A stretch of DNA of 32,568 nucleotides, from positions 1-32,568 of the forward strand of contig JAOPWP010000166.1 of NCBI GenBank assembly GCA_025965615.1, written 5' to 3'. The notes under the pieces were generated by a model. That model did no database searches. It saw nothing but the letters and a program-made list of their open reading frames with translations, and had not been told where the DNA came from. Source of the stretch: Frankiales bacterium. GTDB taxonomy: Bacteria; Actinomycetota; Actinomycetes; Mycobacteriales; SCTD01. The position numbers and the translations under genes are program-made. Shown here one piece after another: positions 7,584 through 15,227 of the stretch (the first letter of the stretch is position 1; each line of letters begins with the position of its first letter).

Positions 7584-8687
7584 ATGACCGAGACGACGTA
7601 CGACTCCGCACCCCCGCCACCCCCTCCCCCGCCACCGGACGGCATCCCGCGCCGCCTGGTGCGCGACCCCGACGACAAGGTGCTCGCCGGGCTGTGCGCG
7701 GCAGCCGGCCGCTACACCGGCACCGACCCGGTGCTGTGGCGGGTCCTCGTCGCAGCTCTGGCGCTGTTCGGTGGCGCGGGCATCGCGCTGTACGCCCTGG
7801 CCTGGCTGCTCGTCCCTCGCGCCGACCAGCCGGCGTCGTTCGTCGAGCGGCACCTGCGCCGCGCGGACCACTCCGTCGACGCCGTGGGGGTCGTCCTGCT
7901 CGTGCTGATCACGCTGGTGCTGCTGGCCGTCCTCGACGAAGGCGCCGGCGTCGTGCTCCTCGTCGTCGTGGCGGTGCTGGCCTTCCTGACGGCGCGCGAA
8001 CGGGGCGGCCCCCTCCCCGCTACGACGGGGACCGGGTCCGTGCCGGCGTACGCGACGCCCACTGCGACGGACTCCCCGGCCCCGCGGCCGCCCAGGTCGG
8101 TGCTCGGGCCGGTCACGCTCAGCGTCGCGGCGCTCGTCACCGGGCTGCTCCTCCTGCTCCGCGAGCTGGGGGCCGACGGCATCACCGCCCCGCGGCTGGT
8201 CGCCGGCGCCCTGCTCGTCGTGGGAGCCGGGCTGGTGGTCGGCTGCTGGATCGGCCGGGCCCGCTGGTTGGCGGCGGTCGCCCTCGTGCTCGGCCTCCTG
8301 CTCGTCCCGCTGGCCCTCGTCGACGACCACGTCGCGGACGGCGCCGGCCAGCGGACCTGGGTGCCGACCGCCAGCGCGAACGAACCCTCCTACCGGCTCG
8401 GCGCAGGCGAGGCGACGCTCGACCTGCGTGACCTCGAGCCAGGGGCGATTGCCCGCCTGCGGGCCGAGGTCGGCTTCGGAGAGCTGACCGTGCTGGTCCC
8501 TGACGACCTGAGGGTCAGGGCACGGGCGAGGACCGGAGTGGGTGACGTGCGCGACGACCCGGGCACCACGTCCTCGTTCGAGGGTGACGCCGAGGTGCGT
8601 GAGCTGGGACCCGGGACCGGCCCCGTGCTCGACCTGGACCTCTACGTCGGGCTCGGAGAGATCGAGGTGCGTCGTGTCGCGGCATGA
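7584..8687 (+). CDS. PspC-domain multi-spanning membrane protein (LiaF/EsrI-like)
   Basis: A membrane protein of about 367 residues. After a run of nine prolines (residues 10-18) comes a PspC domain (about 24-80: RRLVRDPDDKVLAGLCAAAGRY ending in ALAWLLVPRAD). About six further hydrophobic helices follow, to about residue 250. The C-terminal domain (about 270-367) is soluble and beta-rich (GEATLDLRDL, GFGELTVLVPDD, GLGEIEVRRV), like the LiaF C-terminal domain that restrains the partner kinase. In EsrISR and LiaFSR such a protein holds the kinase off until stress. ATG 7584 is chosen because an in-frame ATG at 7548 lies inside the operator. The polyproline run would normally need elongation factor P. 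Confidence 0.85.
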   Translation: MTETTYDSAPPPPPPPPPDGIPRRLVRDPDDKVLAGLCAAAGRYTGTDPVLWRVLVAALALFGGAGIALYALAWLLVPRADQPASFVERHLRRADHSVDAVGVVLLVLITLVLLAVLDEGAGVVLLVVVAVLAFLTARERGGPLPATTGTGSVPAYATPTATDSPAPRPPRSVLGPVTLSVAALVTGLLLLLRELGADGITAPRLVAGALLVVGAGLVVGCWIGRARWLAAVALVLGLLLVPLALVDDHVADGAGQRTWVPTASANEPSYRLGAGEATLDLRDLEPGAIARLRAEVGFGELTVLVPDDLRVRARARTGVGDVRDDPGTTSSFEGDAEVRELGPGTGPVLDLDLYVGLGEIEVRRVAA

Positions 8688-8913
8688 GCGCGACCTGGTG
8701 TCGCTGATGCTGGGCCTGCTGACGGTGCTGCTGGCAGGGCTGTTCCTGGTGACCGACCTCGCCGACCTGTCCTTCGACGGGCGCTGGGTCTTCCCGGTCC
8801 TGCTCATCGGCGTGGGGGCCGTGGGCCTGCTCGGCACGCTCCGCTCCCGGACGAACCGGCCGGGCGCCGAGGCGAACGAGCAGGAGCAGGGTCTCTCTGG
8901 CCGTAGCGTCTGA
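8674..8913 (+). CDS. Small two-helix membrane protein (DUF5668/LiaI-like region)
   Basis: A 79-residue protein with two predicted membrane helices: about 10-30 (VSLMLGLLTVLLAGLFLVTDL) and about 40-58 (WVFPVLLIGVGAVGLLGTL), then a charged tail. The layout resembles the small helical-hairpin proteins found beside PspC/LiaF genes. The GTG at 8674 overlaps the end of the PspC gene by 14 bases and has GAGG a few bases upstream, which indicates coupled translation and a shared function in the envelope-stress module. Exact role unknown. Confidence 0.75.
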   Translation: MSRHERDLVSLMLGLLTVLLAGLFLVTDLADLSFDGRWVFPVLLIGVGAVGLLGTLRSRTNRPGAEANEQEQGLSGRSV

Positions 8914-8916
8914 AGC

Positions 8917-9564
8917 GTGGACGCTCCCGCTCGTGGCCGGCAGGCCGCGGGCGGGGGTCGTTGGGTGACGACGTCGCCCGAGCGCCTGCAGCGCTGGCTG
9001 GACGGCTTCGCCTCGAGGCACGGGCCGGTCGTACGGGTCGCCGACGAGCACGTCGTCCGGCTGACGGCTGAGGACGGCAGCGTGGCAGAGGTCGAGGTGC
9101 CCTTCCCCCCGCTGACCGGGGGGCTCGTCGAGCACGTGCTGCGAGACCGCAGGGTGGGCGTGCTGCTCGTCCGCCTCGGCGGCAGCGCCTGCGGCGTGTT
9201 CGACGGCCCGCAGCTCGTCGGGTCCAAGGTGACCACGCGTCAGGTGCACGGTCGCTCGGCAGCCGGCGGCCAGTCGCAGCAGCGCTTCGCCCGACGCCGC
9301 GAGGGGCAGGTGCGCGTCGCCCTCGCCGCGTTCGCCGACACCGCGGCGAAGGTGCTCGTGCCCGTCGCCCCGACGCTGGACGCCGTCGTCGTGGGAGGCG
9401 AGCGGACCGCGGTCGACGCGGTGCTCGCCGATCGTCGCCTCGCCGCCCTGCGGCCGCTGGTCACCGGGCGCCTGCTGGACGGTCCCGACCCCCGGCAGAG
9501 GGTGCTCGAGGCGTCGTACGAGCAGCTGCGAGCGGTGTGGATCCGGGTGGCGGACCCGGCCTGA
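8917..9564 (+). CDS. acVLRF1-family peptidyl-tRNA hydrolase / ribosome-rescue release factor
   Basis: A 215-residue protein of the actinobacterial Vms1-like release-factor group. In this family an eRF1-like fold with a catalytic Gln cleaves peptidyl-tRNA on stalled or split ribosomes. The signature is the loop GRSAAGGQSQQRFARRREG, with GGQ at residues 117-119 followed by the typical basic SQxRFxRRRE helix. Start GTG 8917 is three bases after the previous stop. An alternative GTG at 8965, preceded by GGGGG, would remove 16 residues lacking family homology and may be correct. The cytoplasmic enzyme follows the PspC genes on the same strand and could share their transcript. Confidence 0.85.
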   Translation: MDAPARGRQAAGGGRWVTTSPERLQRWLDGFASRHGPVVRVADEHVVRLTAEDGSVAEVEVPFPPLTGGLVEHVLRDRRVGVLLVRLGGSACGVFDGPQLVGSKVTTRQVHGRSAAGGQSQQRFARRREGQVRVALAAFADTAAKVLVPVAPTLDAVVVGGERTAVDAVLADRRLAALRPLVTGRLLDGPDPRQRVLEASYEQLRAVWIRVADPA

Positions 9565-9567
9565 CGC

Positions 9568-9957
9568 CTAACTCGGCGGCTCGTCCTTGCCGGCCTCCTC
9601 GAGGCGGTCGGCCTCCTCCTTGGTCTTGTGGACGGCGCCGTCCGCGTGGTCCGGAGGCCCGTAGACCGTGTAGAGCACCAGCGGCAGCGGTCCGGTGTTC
9701 ACGAAGTTGTGGGTCGTGCCGGCGGGGACGACGACGAGGTCACCGGCCGCCACCTTCCGCTTCTGACCGGAGACGGTGGCCTCACCCGTCCCGCTGACGA
9801 AGCTGAGGATCTGGTCGTTCTCGTCGTGCTTCTCGACGCCGATCTCCCCGCCCACCGGGATGGTCATGATGACCAGCTGGGTGTGCTCCCCGGTCCACAG
9901 GACTCGGCGGAAGTCGGCGCTCTGCGCGGCCACGGTCGCGATCGTGAAGTGCTCCAT
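9568..9957 (-). CDS. Single-domain cupin
   Basis: A 129-residue single-domain cupin. Motif 1 is GGEIGVEKHDENDQILSFVSG, with E and H ligands but Asp in place of the second His of the classic HxH. Motif 2 is GDLVVVPAGTTHNFVN, with the second-shell His and PAGTxH. The C-terminal end is charged (KTKEEADRLEEAGKDE). Such small cupins bind one metal and are found as isomerases, dioxygenases or non-enzymatic sugar or stress proteins, so the substrate is unknown. ATG 9957 gives the family-like start MEHFTI; the frame could begin at a GTG at 9990, which has GGAGGA directly against it. The gene converges with the acVLRF1 gene, three bases from its stop. Confidence 0.82.
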   Translation of the reverse strand: MEHFTIATVAAQSADFRRVLWTGEHTQLVIMTIPVGGEIGVEKHDENDQILSFVSGTGEATVSGQKRKVAAGDLVVVPAGTTHNFVNTGPLPLVLYTVYGPPDHADGAVHKTKEEADRLEEAGKDEPPS

Positions 9958-10000
9958 GGGTGCACGCTGCCCCGTCACGAGCCCTGGCACTCCTCCGACC

Positions 10001-10648
10001 TCAGAGCTCGTGCGTGGAGACCAGCCCGTGTCGCAGGGCCATCTCGGCCAGGCGCAGCCGCTTCTGGTTCTGGGCGAGGTCGTCGATGCCCAGCCGGTGG
10101 TAGAGGGCGCGCAGGTGCGCCTTGACCCCGTCCACGCTCAGGAACAGCTCGCGGGCGATCTCGAGGTTGGTCGCGGGGGTGGCGTAGTGCTGGCCCTGCT
10201 GAAGCGGCCGGCACAGGGCTACGAGCACCGCCCGCTGGGCCTGGGTGAGGGCTCCCGGGTCCACCAGGACCTCGCCGACGACCGTACGGGGTCCGGCCTC
10301 CTCGGCCGGTGCGCAGAAGGTGAGCAGCGAGGAGCCGATCCGCAGGACGTCGCGGTCGTGGAGGGCCACCCGCCCCACCAGGCGCCGACCGTTCACGTAG
10401 GTGCCGTTGCGCGAGAGCCCGTCGTCCACGACGGTCCAGGTGCCGGCGACGAGCTCCAGCCGGGTGTGCACCCGCGACACCAGCGGGTCGTCGACCACGA
10501 GGTCGGCGACGGGCGAGCGGCCGATGGTCAGGACCGGCCGGTCCAGCGACCAGCAGCGCTGGTCGGCTGCGGCGCCCCAGTGCGACAGGTAGGGGACGAC
10601 GCCGGCCTGCGTACCACCGCGTCCTGGAACCGCTGCTGTCGTCTCCAT
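10001..10648 (-). CDS. FHA domain plus C-terminal winged-helix regulator
   Basis: A 215-residue protein. An FHA phosphothreonine-binding domain lies at about 38-112, with GRSPVADLVVDD, SRVHTRLE and SRNGTYVNG, all the usual contacts. A C-terminal HTH lies at about 132-205 (ALTQAQRAVLVALCRPL ... NLEIARELFLSVDGVKAHLRALYHRLG). It is probably a DNA-binding regulator that reads Ser/Thr-kinase phosphorylation, with HTH logic similar to response-regulator output domains. ATG 10648 is chosen over the upstream frame extension because it opens just before the conserved part and has GGAG at suitable distance. It is divergent from the secreted AMIN-like protein, which may be its target. No kinase gene is in the window. 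Confidence 0.85.
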   Translation of the reverse strand: METTAAVPGRGGTQAGVVPYLSHWGAAADQRCWSLDRPVLTIGRSPVADLVVDDPLVSRVHTRLELVAGTWTVVDDGLSRNGTYVNGRRLVGRVALHDRDVLRIGSSLLTFCAPAEEAGPRTVVGEVLVDPGALTQAQRAVLVALCRPLQQGQHYATPATNLEIARELFLSVDGVKAHLRALYHRLGIDDLAQNQKRLRLAEMALRHGLVSTHEL

Positions 10649-10672
10649 CGCCTCGACTCCGTCGCGCCCGGA

Positions 10673-10704
10673 CTGCCTGCTGAGCCTGGGCCGGGCGCAG
10701 GCAG
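10673..10704. promoter_or_regulatory. 8-bp inverted repeat in FHA-regulator / AMIN-protein divergent promoter
   Basis: CTGCCTGC (10673-10680) and GCAGGCAG (10697-10704) are perfect complements with a 16-base spacer. They lie 25 bases upstream of the FHA-regulator start and about 127 bases upstream of the AMIN-like protein start. The repeat could be an operator or a leader hairpin of the regulator transcript. Which protein binds is not visible. Confidence 0.35.
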
Positions 10705-10830
10705 CCGTCAAGGACCGCGCGAGGGTGGGCAGGCCCGCCACCTTGGGTGAGGGACGCGGGGGCCGTACGAGGCTCAGCATCCGAGGTGCGGGACCGGCCC
10801 CCCGGCCGGCCCGGTCTGGAGGAGGACACC

Positions 10831-11376
10831 ATGAGGACCTCGATCAAGGCGCTGGGCACCCTGACGACGGCCACGGCGCTCGCGCTGACCACCGCAGCTC
10901 TCGGCTCCGCTCCCGCGCAAGCGGCCGGCTGCTCCGTGCGGTGGGGCTCCACGGCCAAGGCCGGCCCGAGCATGGCGGCAGCGGAGGTCGTCGACATCAG
11001 GGCCGGTCGCCACGCCTGCTTCGACCGGCTCGTCATCGACGTCGCCGGCGACGTCCGGGGCGCCTACGACGTGCGGTACGTCCGCTCGGTCACCAGGGAC
11101 GGCTCCGGCCAGCGGGTGCCGCTGCGAGGCGGGGCGGACCTCCAGGTGGTCGTCCGGGCGCCGGCGACCCCGACCGACTCGTTCTTCCACAGCAACGCCG
11201 AGCTGGTCGACGTGCAGCGCTACAGCACCTTCCGGCACGTCGCCTGGGCCGGGAGCTTCGAGGGGCAGACGACGGTGGGGCTGGGCGTGCGTGCCCGGCT
11301 GCCGTTCCGCGTCACGGTGCTGCAGGGTCCCGGCTCCGCGTCCCGCCTCGTCGTGGACGTCGCCCACCGCTGGTAG
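10831..11376 (+). CDS. Secreted AMIN-like domain protein
   Basis: A 181-residue exported protein. The signal peptide covers about residues 1-31 (MRTSIKALGT..., cleavage after APAQA). The mature part is one beta-rich domain with CFDRLVIDVAGDVRGAYDVRYV and LVVDVAHRW, the pattern of the actinobacterial AMIN-like (lipo)protein family. There is no lipobox cysteine, so it should be released or wall-associated. Two cysteines in the mature chain (GCSV and ACFD) may form a disulfide. Related AMIN domains bind peptidoglycan, but this family has no established function that I know of. A very strong GGAGGAGG precedes ATG 10831. Confidence 0.82.
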   Translation: MRTSIKALGTLTTATALALTTAALGSAPAQAAGCSVRWGSTAKAGPSMAAAEVVDIRAGRHACFDRLVIDVAGDVRGAYDVRYVRSVTRDGSGQRVPLRGGADLQVVVRAPATPTDSFFHSNAELVDVQRYSTFRHVAWAGSFEGQTTVGLGVRARLPFRVTVLQGPGSASRLVVDVAHRW

Positions 11377-11381
11377 GGGCG
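11361..11381. terminator. Stop-codon hairpin between convergent AMIN and GNAT genes
   Basis: CGCCC-ACC (11361-11368) pairs with GGT and GGGCG to 11381, giving about eight pairs with a 2-base bulge and a 3-base loop. The TAG stop of the AMIN-like gene is inside. The convergent GNAT gene ends at 11390. No T tract, so this is a weak call. Confidence 0.3.
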
Positions 11382-11389
11382 GGCCCGGA

Positions 11390-11917
11390 TCAGGACAGTG
11401 CGTCCTCGAGCCCGACCGTCGCCATCGCCGACCAGGTCCCCTCGACGAGGTGCGCCAGCACGACCAGGTCGTGGAGCTCGCCGGACTTGTCGCGCACGTG
11501 GTCACGGAGCAGGGCCTCGGGCTCGAACCCGAGCGCCTCGAACATCCCGATGGCAGGGACTGCGTCGACGACCACCTCGACGACGATCTTGGTGAGGCCG
11601 AGCTCGAGGGCGGCCATCAGGCCGTACCGCGACAGGGCCCGCCCCACCCCCTTGCCGCGGGCGGCCGGGTCGACCACGACGCGCAGGCTCCCGACGTGCG
11701 AGGACCACCCGACCAGGGGCAGCACTGCCACGTAGCCGTTGACGGCCCCCGCCTCGACGGCGACGGCACGGCGGTTGCGGCTGTCCTGCAGCCACGTCTG
11801 CACGATGCCCGGCTGCAGCACGTCCTCCGCGAAGCTGTTGTGGTCCGACTCGGGCACCCGGAGGAAGAACGCCTCCAGCGGCTCTGCGAGCTCCGGGCTC
11901 AGGGGCTGGACGTCCAT
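11390..11917 (-). CDS. GNAT-family N-acetyltransferase
   Basis: A 175-residue acetyl-CoA-dependent acyltransferase. Motif A is visible at about residues 80-97 (VVVDPAARGKGVGRALSRYGL, with the RGKGVG pyrophosphate loop), and motif B follows (IGMFEALGFEPEALLRDHV, as in many amine and aminoacyl-peptide acetyltransferases). ATG 11917 shares its A with the TGA of the upstream PHA synthase (TGATG) and has AGGAGA upstream, so the two are translationally coupled. The acceptor is unknown. A role in PHA metabolism is suggested only by position. Confidence 0.88.
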   Translation of the reverse strand: MDVQPLSPELAEPLEAFFLRVPESDHNSFAEDVLQPGIVQTWLQDSRNRRAVAVEAGAVNGYVAVLPLVGWSSHVGSLRVVVDPAARGKGVGRALSRYGLMAALELGLTKIVVEVVVDAVPAIGMFEALGFEPEALLRDHVRDKSGELHDLVVLAHLVEGTWSAMATVGLEDALS

Positions 11918-13047
11918 CAGGCGCTCTCCTGCTCGTGGGGTGGGGGGTCGGACTGGAGCACGTCGTCGTCAGCGGGGTCGCTGTGCTCGTGGAGCCAGTC
12001 GAAGATCTTGGGCATGGTGGTGGTGGCAGCCGCCTTCCCCATCACGAGACCGACGTGCCCGGCGGGGATCTCGAGCGTCTGAGCCCTCGACGAGCCGACC
12101 AGGTCGCACACCGGGCGAGCCGCGGCCGGGGGCACGATGTGGTCCTTGGCCGCGATGACGTTGAGCAGCGGCCACTCGATGTCGGTGAGGGACACCCGCC
12201 GTCCGCCGACCCGGACGCGGTCCTGCATGAGCGACTTGTCGCGCATCATCGCGACCGTCTCGCGGAAGGCTGCGCCGGGGAAGGGGATGTGGTCACGGGT
12301 CCACTGGCCCATGACCTGGAACCCCTCCATCTGCTTGTCGTCCCAGAGCTTCTCCCACAGGACGGCGTAGGCCGTGAGGTCCGCCGTCGGCTTGAGGACC
12401 CGGAACGCGTTGTGGATGACGTCCGGCGGGACGTTGCCCGTGTCGTCCACGAGGTCCTCCGGTGACAGCCGTCCGGTGTCGAACATCCGCCCGAACATGC
12501 CCATCTGGGCGAAGTCCACGGGAGTCGCCATGGTCAGCAGCGACGACACGGGGAGGCCCGGATGGGCCGCGCCGAGCAGCAGGGACAGCAACCCGCCGTA
12601 GCAGTAGCCGATGAGGTTCACCTGCCCGGCACCGGAGCTGTCGAGCACGGCGTCCACAGCCAGCGGGAGGAGCTCGTCGACGTAGGTGGACAGGTCGTTG
12701 CCCGCGTCACGCTCGTCCGGGATGCCCCAGTCCAGCATGTACGGGTCGAAGCCCTCGTCGCGCAGTGCTCCCACGAAGCTGCTGCTCGGGTGCAGGTCGA
12801 GGATGTAGCTCCGGCTGATCAGGCTCATGACGATCAGCACCGGGGTGCCGACGGTCTGCCTGTCGCTGCGGTAGCGCCACAGCTCGGTCTTGCCCCGCTT
12901 CCAGACCGTGTCCTTCGGCGTGAGTCCGACCTCAGGCCGGTCGATCCCGGTCACGTACTTGACGCCGTTGCGGGCCCGCAGCAGGTTGCGCCCGACGTCG
13001 CGGCGCACCCGTCCCACCAGGTCGGCTGGATCCGTCGTGAGAGCCAT
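11917..13047 (-). CDS. phaC: Polyhydroxyalkanoate synthase, class III PhaC-like
   Basis: A 376-residue alpha/beta-hydrolase-fold enzyme that polymerises 3-hydroxyacyl-CoA into polyester granules. The lipase-like box GYCYGG carries the nucleophile C149; D302 (AAKDHIVPP) and H331 (AGHVGLVMG) complete the triad. The length and triad numbering match those I recall for class III PhaC of Allochromatium vinosum (C149/D302/H331). Class III PhaC needs a PhaE partner, and a PhaE/phasin-like gene lies directly upstream. The start ATG 13047 has AGGAGG five bases before it. The PhaE-like frame runs 116 bases into this gene. GNAT follows with a TGATG overlap. Confidence 0.85.
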   Translation of the reverse strand: MALTTDPADLVGRVRRDVGRNLLRARNGVKYVTGIDRPEVGLTPKDTVWKRGKTELWRYRSDRQTVGTPVLIVMSLISRSYILDLHPSSSFVGALRDEGFDPYMLDWGIPDERDAGNDLSTYVDELLPLAVDAVLDSSGAGQVNLIGYCYGGLLSLLLGAAHPGLPVSSLLTMATPVDFAQMGMFGRMFDTGRLSPEDLVDDTGNVPPDVIHNAFRVLKPTADLTAYAVLWEKLWDDKQMEGFQVMGQWTRDHIPFPGAAFRETVAMMRDKSLMQDRVRVGGRRVSLTDIEWPLLNVIAAKDHIVPPAAARPVCDLVGSSRAQTLEIPAGHVGLVMGKAAATTTMPKIFDWLHEHSDPADDDVLQSDPPPHEQESA

Positions 13048-13393
13048 CGGCTCCTCCTGCTCGTCGTGTGCCTCCCGGCGACCCGGACGCCGGGCCGTCG
13101 GTCGGTGCTGCCTCTGCCGCCTTGCGGACCGCGTCGTCGAGCGAGCGCAAGGTGCGCTCCAGCGCGCTCACCTGGTCGCGCAGCCGTGCCACGTCGCTCG
13201 CGGCGGGGAGGTTGATCCGGTGCCAGGCGTGCCGGGTGCTGCGCTCGACCCGGCGGCCCAGGCCGGCCCGGGCGTGCACCAGGAGCCCCGCCACCTCGGC
13301 GAAGACGTCGGTCTGCACGGCGCTCTCGAGCCGGCTCCCGACCGGGCGCTCGACGCTGTCGTACGCCCGGCGCCACAGCGGCTTGCCGGCCAT
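12932..13393 (-). CDS. PhaE/phasin-like helical protein
   Basis: A 153-residue protein starting at ATG 13393 with a strong AGGAGG. Residues about 1-75 are amphipathic and helical (MAGKPLWRRAYDSVERPVGS ... GLGRRVERSTRHAWHRI). Residues about 76-105 (NLPAASDVARLRDQVSALER) form the coiled-coil-like tail that ends PhaE and some phasins. From about residue 116 the frame overlaps the PHA synthase gene, and the tail becomes Gly/Arg/Pro-rich without obvious structure. It probably binds PhaC or coats granules (inference from context and the tail motif). The long overlap is odd and could mean a sequence error, a frameshift or a simply tolerated C-terminal tail. Confidence 0.65.
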   Translation of the reverse strand: MAGKPLWRRAYDSVERPVGSRLESAVQTDVFAEVAGLLVHARAGLGRRVERSTRHAWHRINLPAASDVARLRDQVSALERTLRSLDDAVRKAAEAAPTDGPASGSPGGTRRAGGADGSHDGSSRPGGTGAPRRRAQPAAGPQRRQVRDRDRPA

Positions 13394-13439
13394 CGCGCTC
13401 CTCCTGCTCCCCTGCGGCGGCCCCGTCGGCCGTCCTACC

Positions 13440-13456
13440 CCGCCCCTCGGGGGCGG
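13440..13456. promoter_or_regulatory. Perfect stem-loop in divergent PHA promoter
   Basis: CCGCCCC (13440-13446) and GGGGCGG (13450-13456) form a 7-bp stem with a TCG loop in the 133-base region between the PhaE-like gene (minus) and the second PHA synthase gene (plus). It could act as an operator or as a leader structure for either transcript. No known regulator motif is recognised. Confidence 0.35.
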
Positions 13457-13526
13457 CACCACGAGACGAACGTACGGTGTGACCCAGATCTCCCCGCCGG
13501 GGGGCCGACCCGATCGGGAGGAAGCC

Positions 13527-15227
13527 TTGAGCGCCAGCCTGGACGATGCCGCGGTCCGGTCCCCGGCCGACGGCTCGCCGCTCGACGTCATGCTCACCGA
13601 CGCCGCGCTGGGACCCGTCCGCCGGCTGATGCCCGGACGGGCAGGCCTCAAGCTGTGGGCCCGGCTCGCCTCCCGGCCGGTCGACACGACCCTGCGCAAC
13701 CTGCGGACCACGGCGGAGCTGGCCAAGGTGGCGGTCGGGCGCTCGGACGTTGCTCCCGGCAGCCGCGACAAGCGCTTCGCCGACCCGGCCTGGACGACCA
13801 ACCCGGTGCTGCACCGCCTGTGCCAGGCCTACCTGGTCTGGGGGGCGGCCCTCGAGGAGGCGGTCGACCAGGCCGACCTCGACTGGCGCAGCGAGCAGCA
13901 GATGCGCTTCGTCGCGCAGATGGTCGTCGACGCCCTCGCCCCCTCGAACTCCCCGCTGCTCAACCCGGCTGCGCTCAAGCGGGCCGTCGACACGGGCGGC
14001 CGGAGCTACCTCGCCGGCGCCCGGCAGTTCGCGCACGACATGGCCACCCGGCCCCGCATCCCGTCCATGGTGGACAGCCGCGGGTTCGCCGTCGGGGGCA
14101 ACCTCGCGGTCAGCAAGGGCGCCGTCGTGCTGCGCACGCCGATCTTCGAGCTGCTGCAGTACGCCCCCCGGACGGCTCAGGTCCGCGAGGTCCCCCTGCT
14201 CGTCGTGCCCCCCATGATCAACAAGTTCTACATCGCGGACCTCGCTCCCGGTCGCAGCATGATCGAGCACTGGGTCGGCTCCGGGCAGCAGGTCTTCGCC
14301 ATGTCGTGGCGCAACCCGTCGGCCGAGCACCGGGACTGGGACCTCGACGCCTACGTCGGCTCGGTGCTCGAGGCGCTCGACGCGATCGAGGAGATCACCG
14401 GGAGCTCCCGGTCCCACGTGCTCGGCCTGTGCGCGGGTGGCATCGTCAGCAGCGTCGCCGTCGCACACCTGGCGTCGGCCGGAGGGCAGGACCGGATCGC
14501 AGGTCTGACCCTGGGCGTGACCCTGCTCGACCAGGAGCGCGCCGGGACCGTGGGCTCGATGGTCGACGCGAACACCGCGTCGATGGCCGTGGCCCAGTCG
14601 CAGCGCAAGGGCTACCTCGACGGCAAGGCCCTCGCCGGGGTGTTCGCCTGGCTGCGGCCCAACGACCTGATCTGGAACTACTGGGTCAACAACTACCTGA
14701 TGGGCAAGCGACCACCGGCCTTCGACGTGCTGGTGTGGAACGCCGACACCACCCGGATGCCGGCGGGCCTGCACCGCGACTTCATCCGGATGAGCCTCGA
14801 GAACGCCCTCACCGTCCCCGGTTCCCTGTCCGCCCTCGGCACTCCCATCGACCTGTCCGCCATCGAGGCGGACTCCTACGTCGTGGCGGGGAGCACCGAC
14901 CACATCTGCCCCTGGGAGAGCTGCTACCGCAGCACCGCCCTGCTCGGAGGCGACACGCGCTTCGTCCTGTCGACGGCCGGCCACATCGCCGCGCTGGTCA
15001 ACCCGCCGTCCAACGCGAAGTCGAACTTCCGGGTGAACGAAGCGCTGCCCGAATCGGCCGACGAGTGGAGGGCAGGGGCCGTCACCCACCCCGGCAGCTG
15101 GTGGGAGGACCACGTCCGGTGGCTGCAGGACCGCTCCGGCGCGCTGCGGGACGCGCCGTCCGAGCTGGGGAGCGAGCAGCACCCGCCGCTCGGCATCGCC
15201 CCCGGCACGTACGTGCTCCAGTCATGA
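13527..15227 (+). CDS. phaC: Polyhydroxyalkanoate synthase, class I/II-type PhaC
   Basis: A 566-residue synthase with an N-terminal helical domain (about 1-190) and a C-terminal alpha/beta-hydrolase catalytic domain. The nucleophile is C302 in GLCAGG, with D458 (AGSTDHICPW) and H486 (TAGHIAALVNPP). The size and the motifs NKFYIADLAPGRSMIEHWV and SWRNPSAEHRDWDLDAYV are those of single-subunit class I/II enzymes, unlike the shorter enzyme at 11917-13047. The start is TTG 13527 with GGAGGA five bases upstream; the frame runs further 5' but crosses the divergent gene. It heads a rightward run of acyl-CoA genes, and its stop overlaps the next start as ATGA. Confidence 0.92.
   Translation: MSASLDDAAVRSPADGSPLDVMLTDAALGPVRRLMPGRAGLKLWARLASRPVDTTLRNLRTTAELAKVAVGRSDVAPGSRDKRFADPAWTTNPVLHRLCQAYLVWGAALEEAVDQADLDWRSEQQMRFVAQMVVDALAPSNSPLLNPAALKRAVDTGGRSYLAGARQFAHDMATRPRIPSMVDSRGFAVGGNLAVSKGAVVLRTPIFELLQYAPRTAQVREVPLLVVPPMINKFYIADLAPGRSMIEHWVGSGQQVFAMSWRNPSAEHRDWDLDAYVGSVLEALDAIEEITGSSRSHVLGLCAGGIVSSVAVAHLASAGGQDRIAGLTLGVTLLDQERAGTVGSMVDANTASMAVAQSQRKGYLDGKALAGVFAWLRPNDLIWNYWVNNYLMGKRPPAFDVLVWNADTTRMPAGLHRDFIRMSLENALTVPGSLSALGTPIDLSAIEADSYVVAGSTDHICPWESCYRSTALLGGDTRFVLSTAGHIAALVNPPSNAKSNFRVNEALPESADEWRAGAVTHPGSWWEDHVRWLQDRSGALRDAPSELGSEQHPPLGIAPGTYVLQS

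Noticed and set aside
12951-15182. 743-residue minus-strand open frame opposite the second PHA synthase
   Set aside because: Antisense shadow; Val/Gly/Arg/His-rich with no family features, while the plus strand encodes a complete PHA synthase with its catalytic triad.
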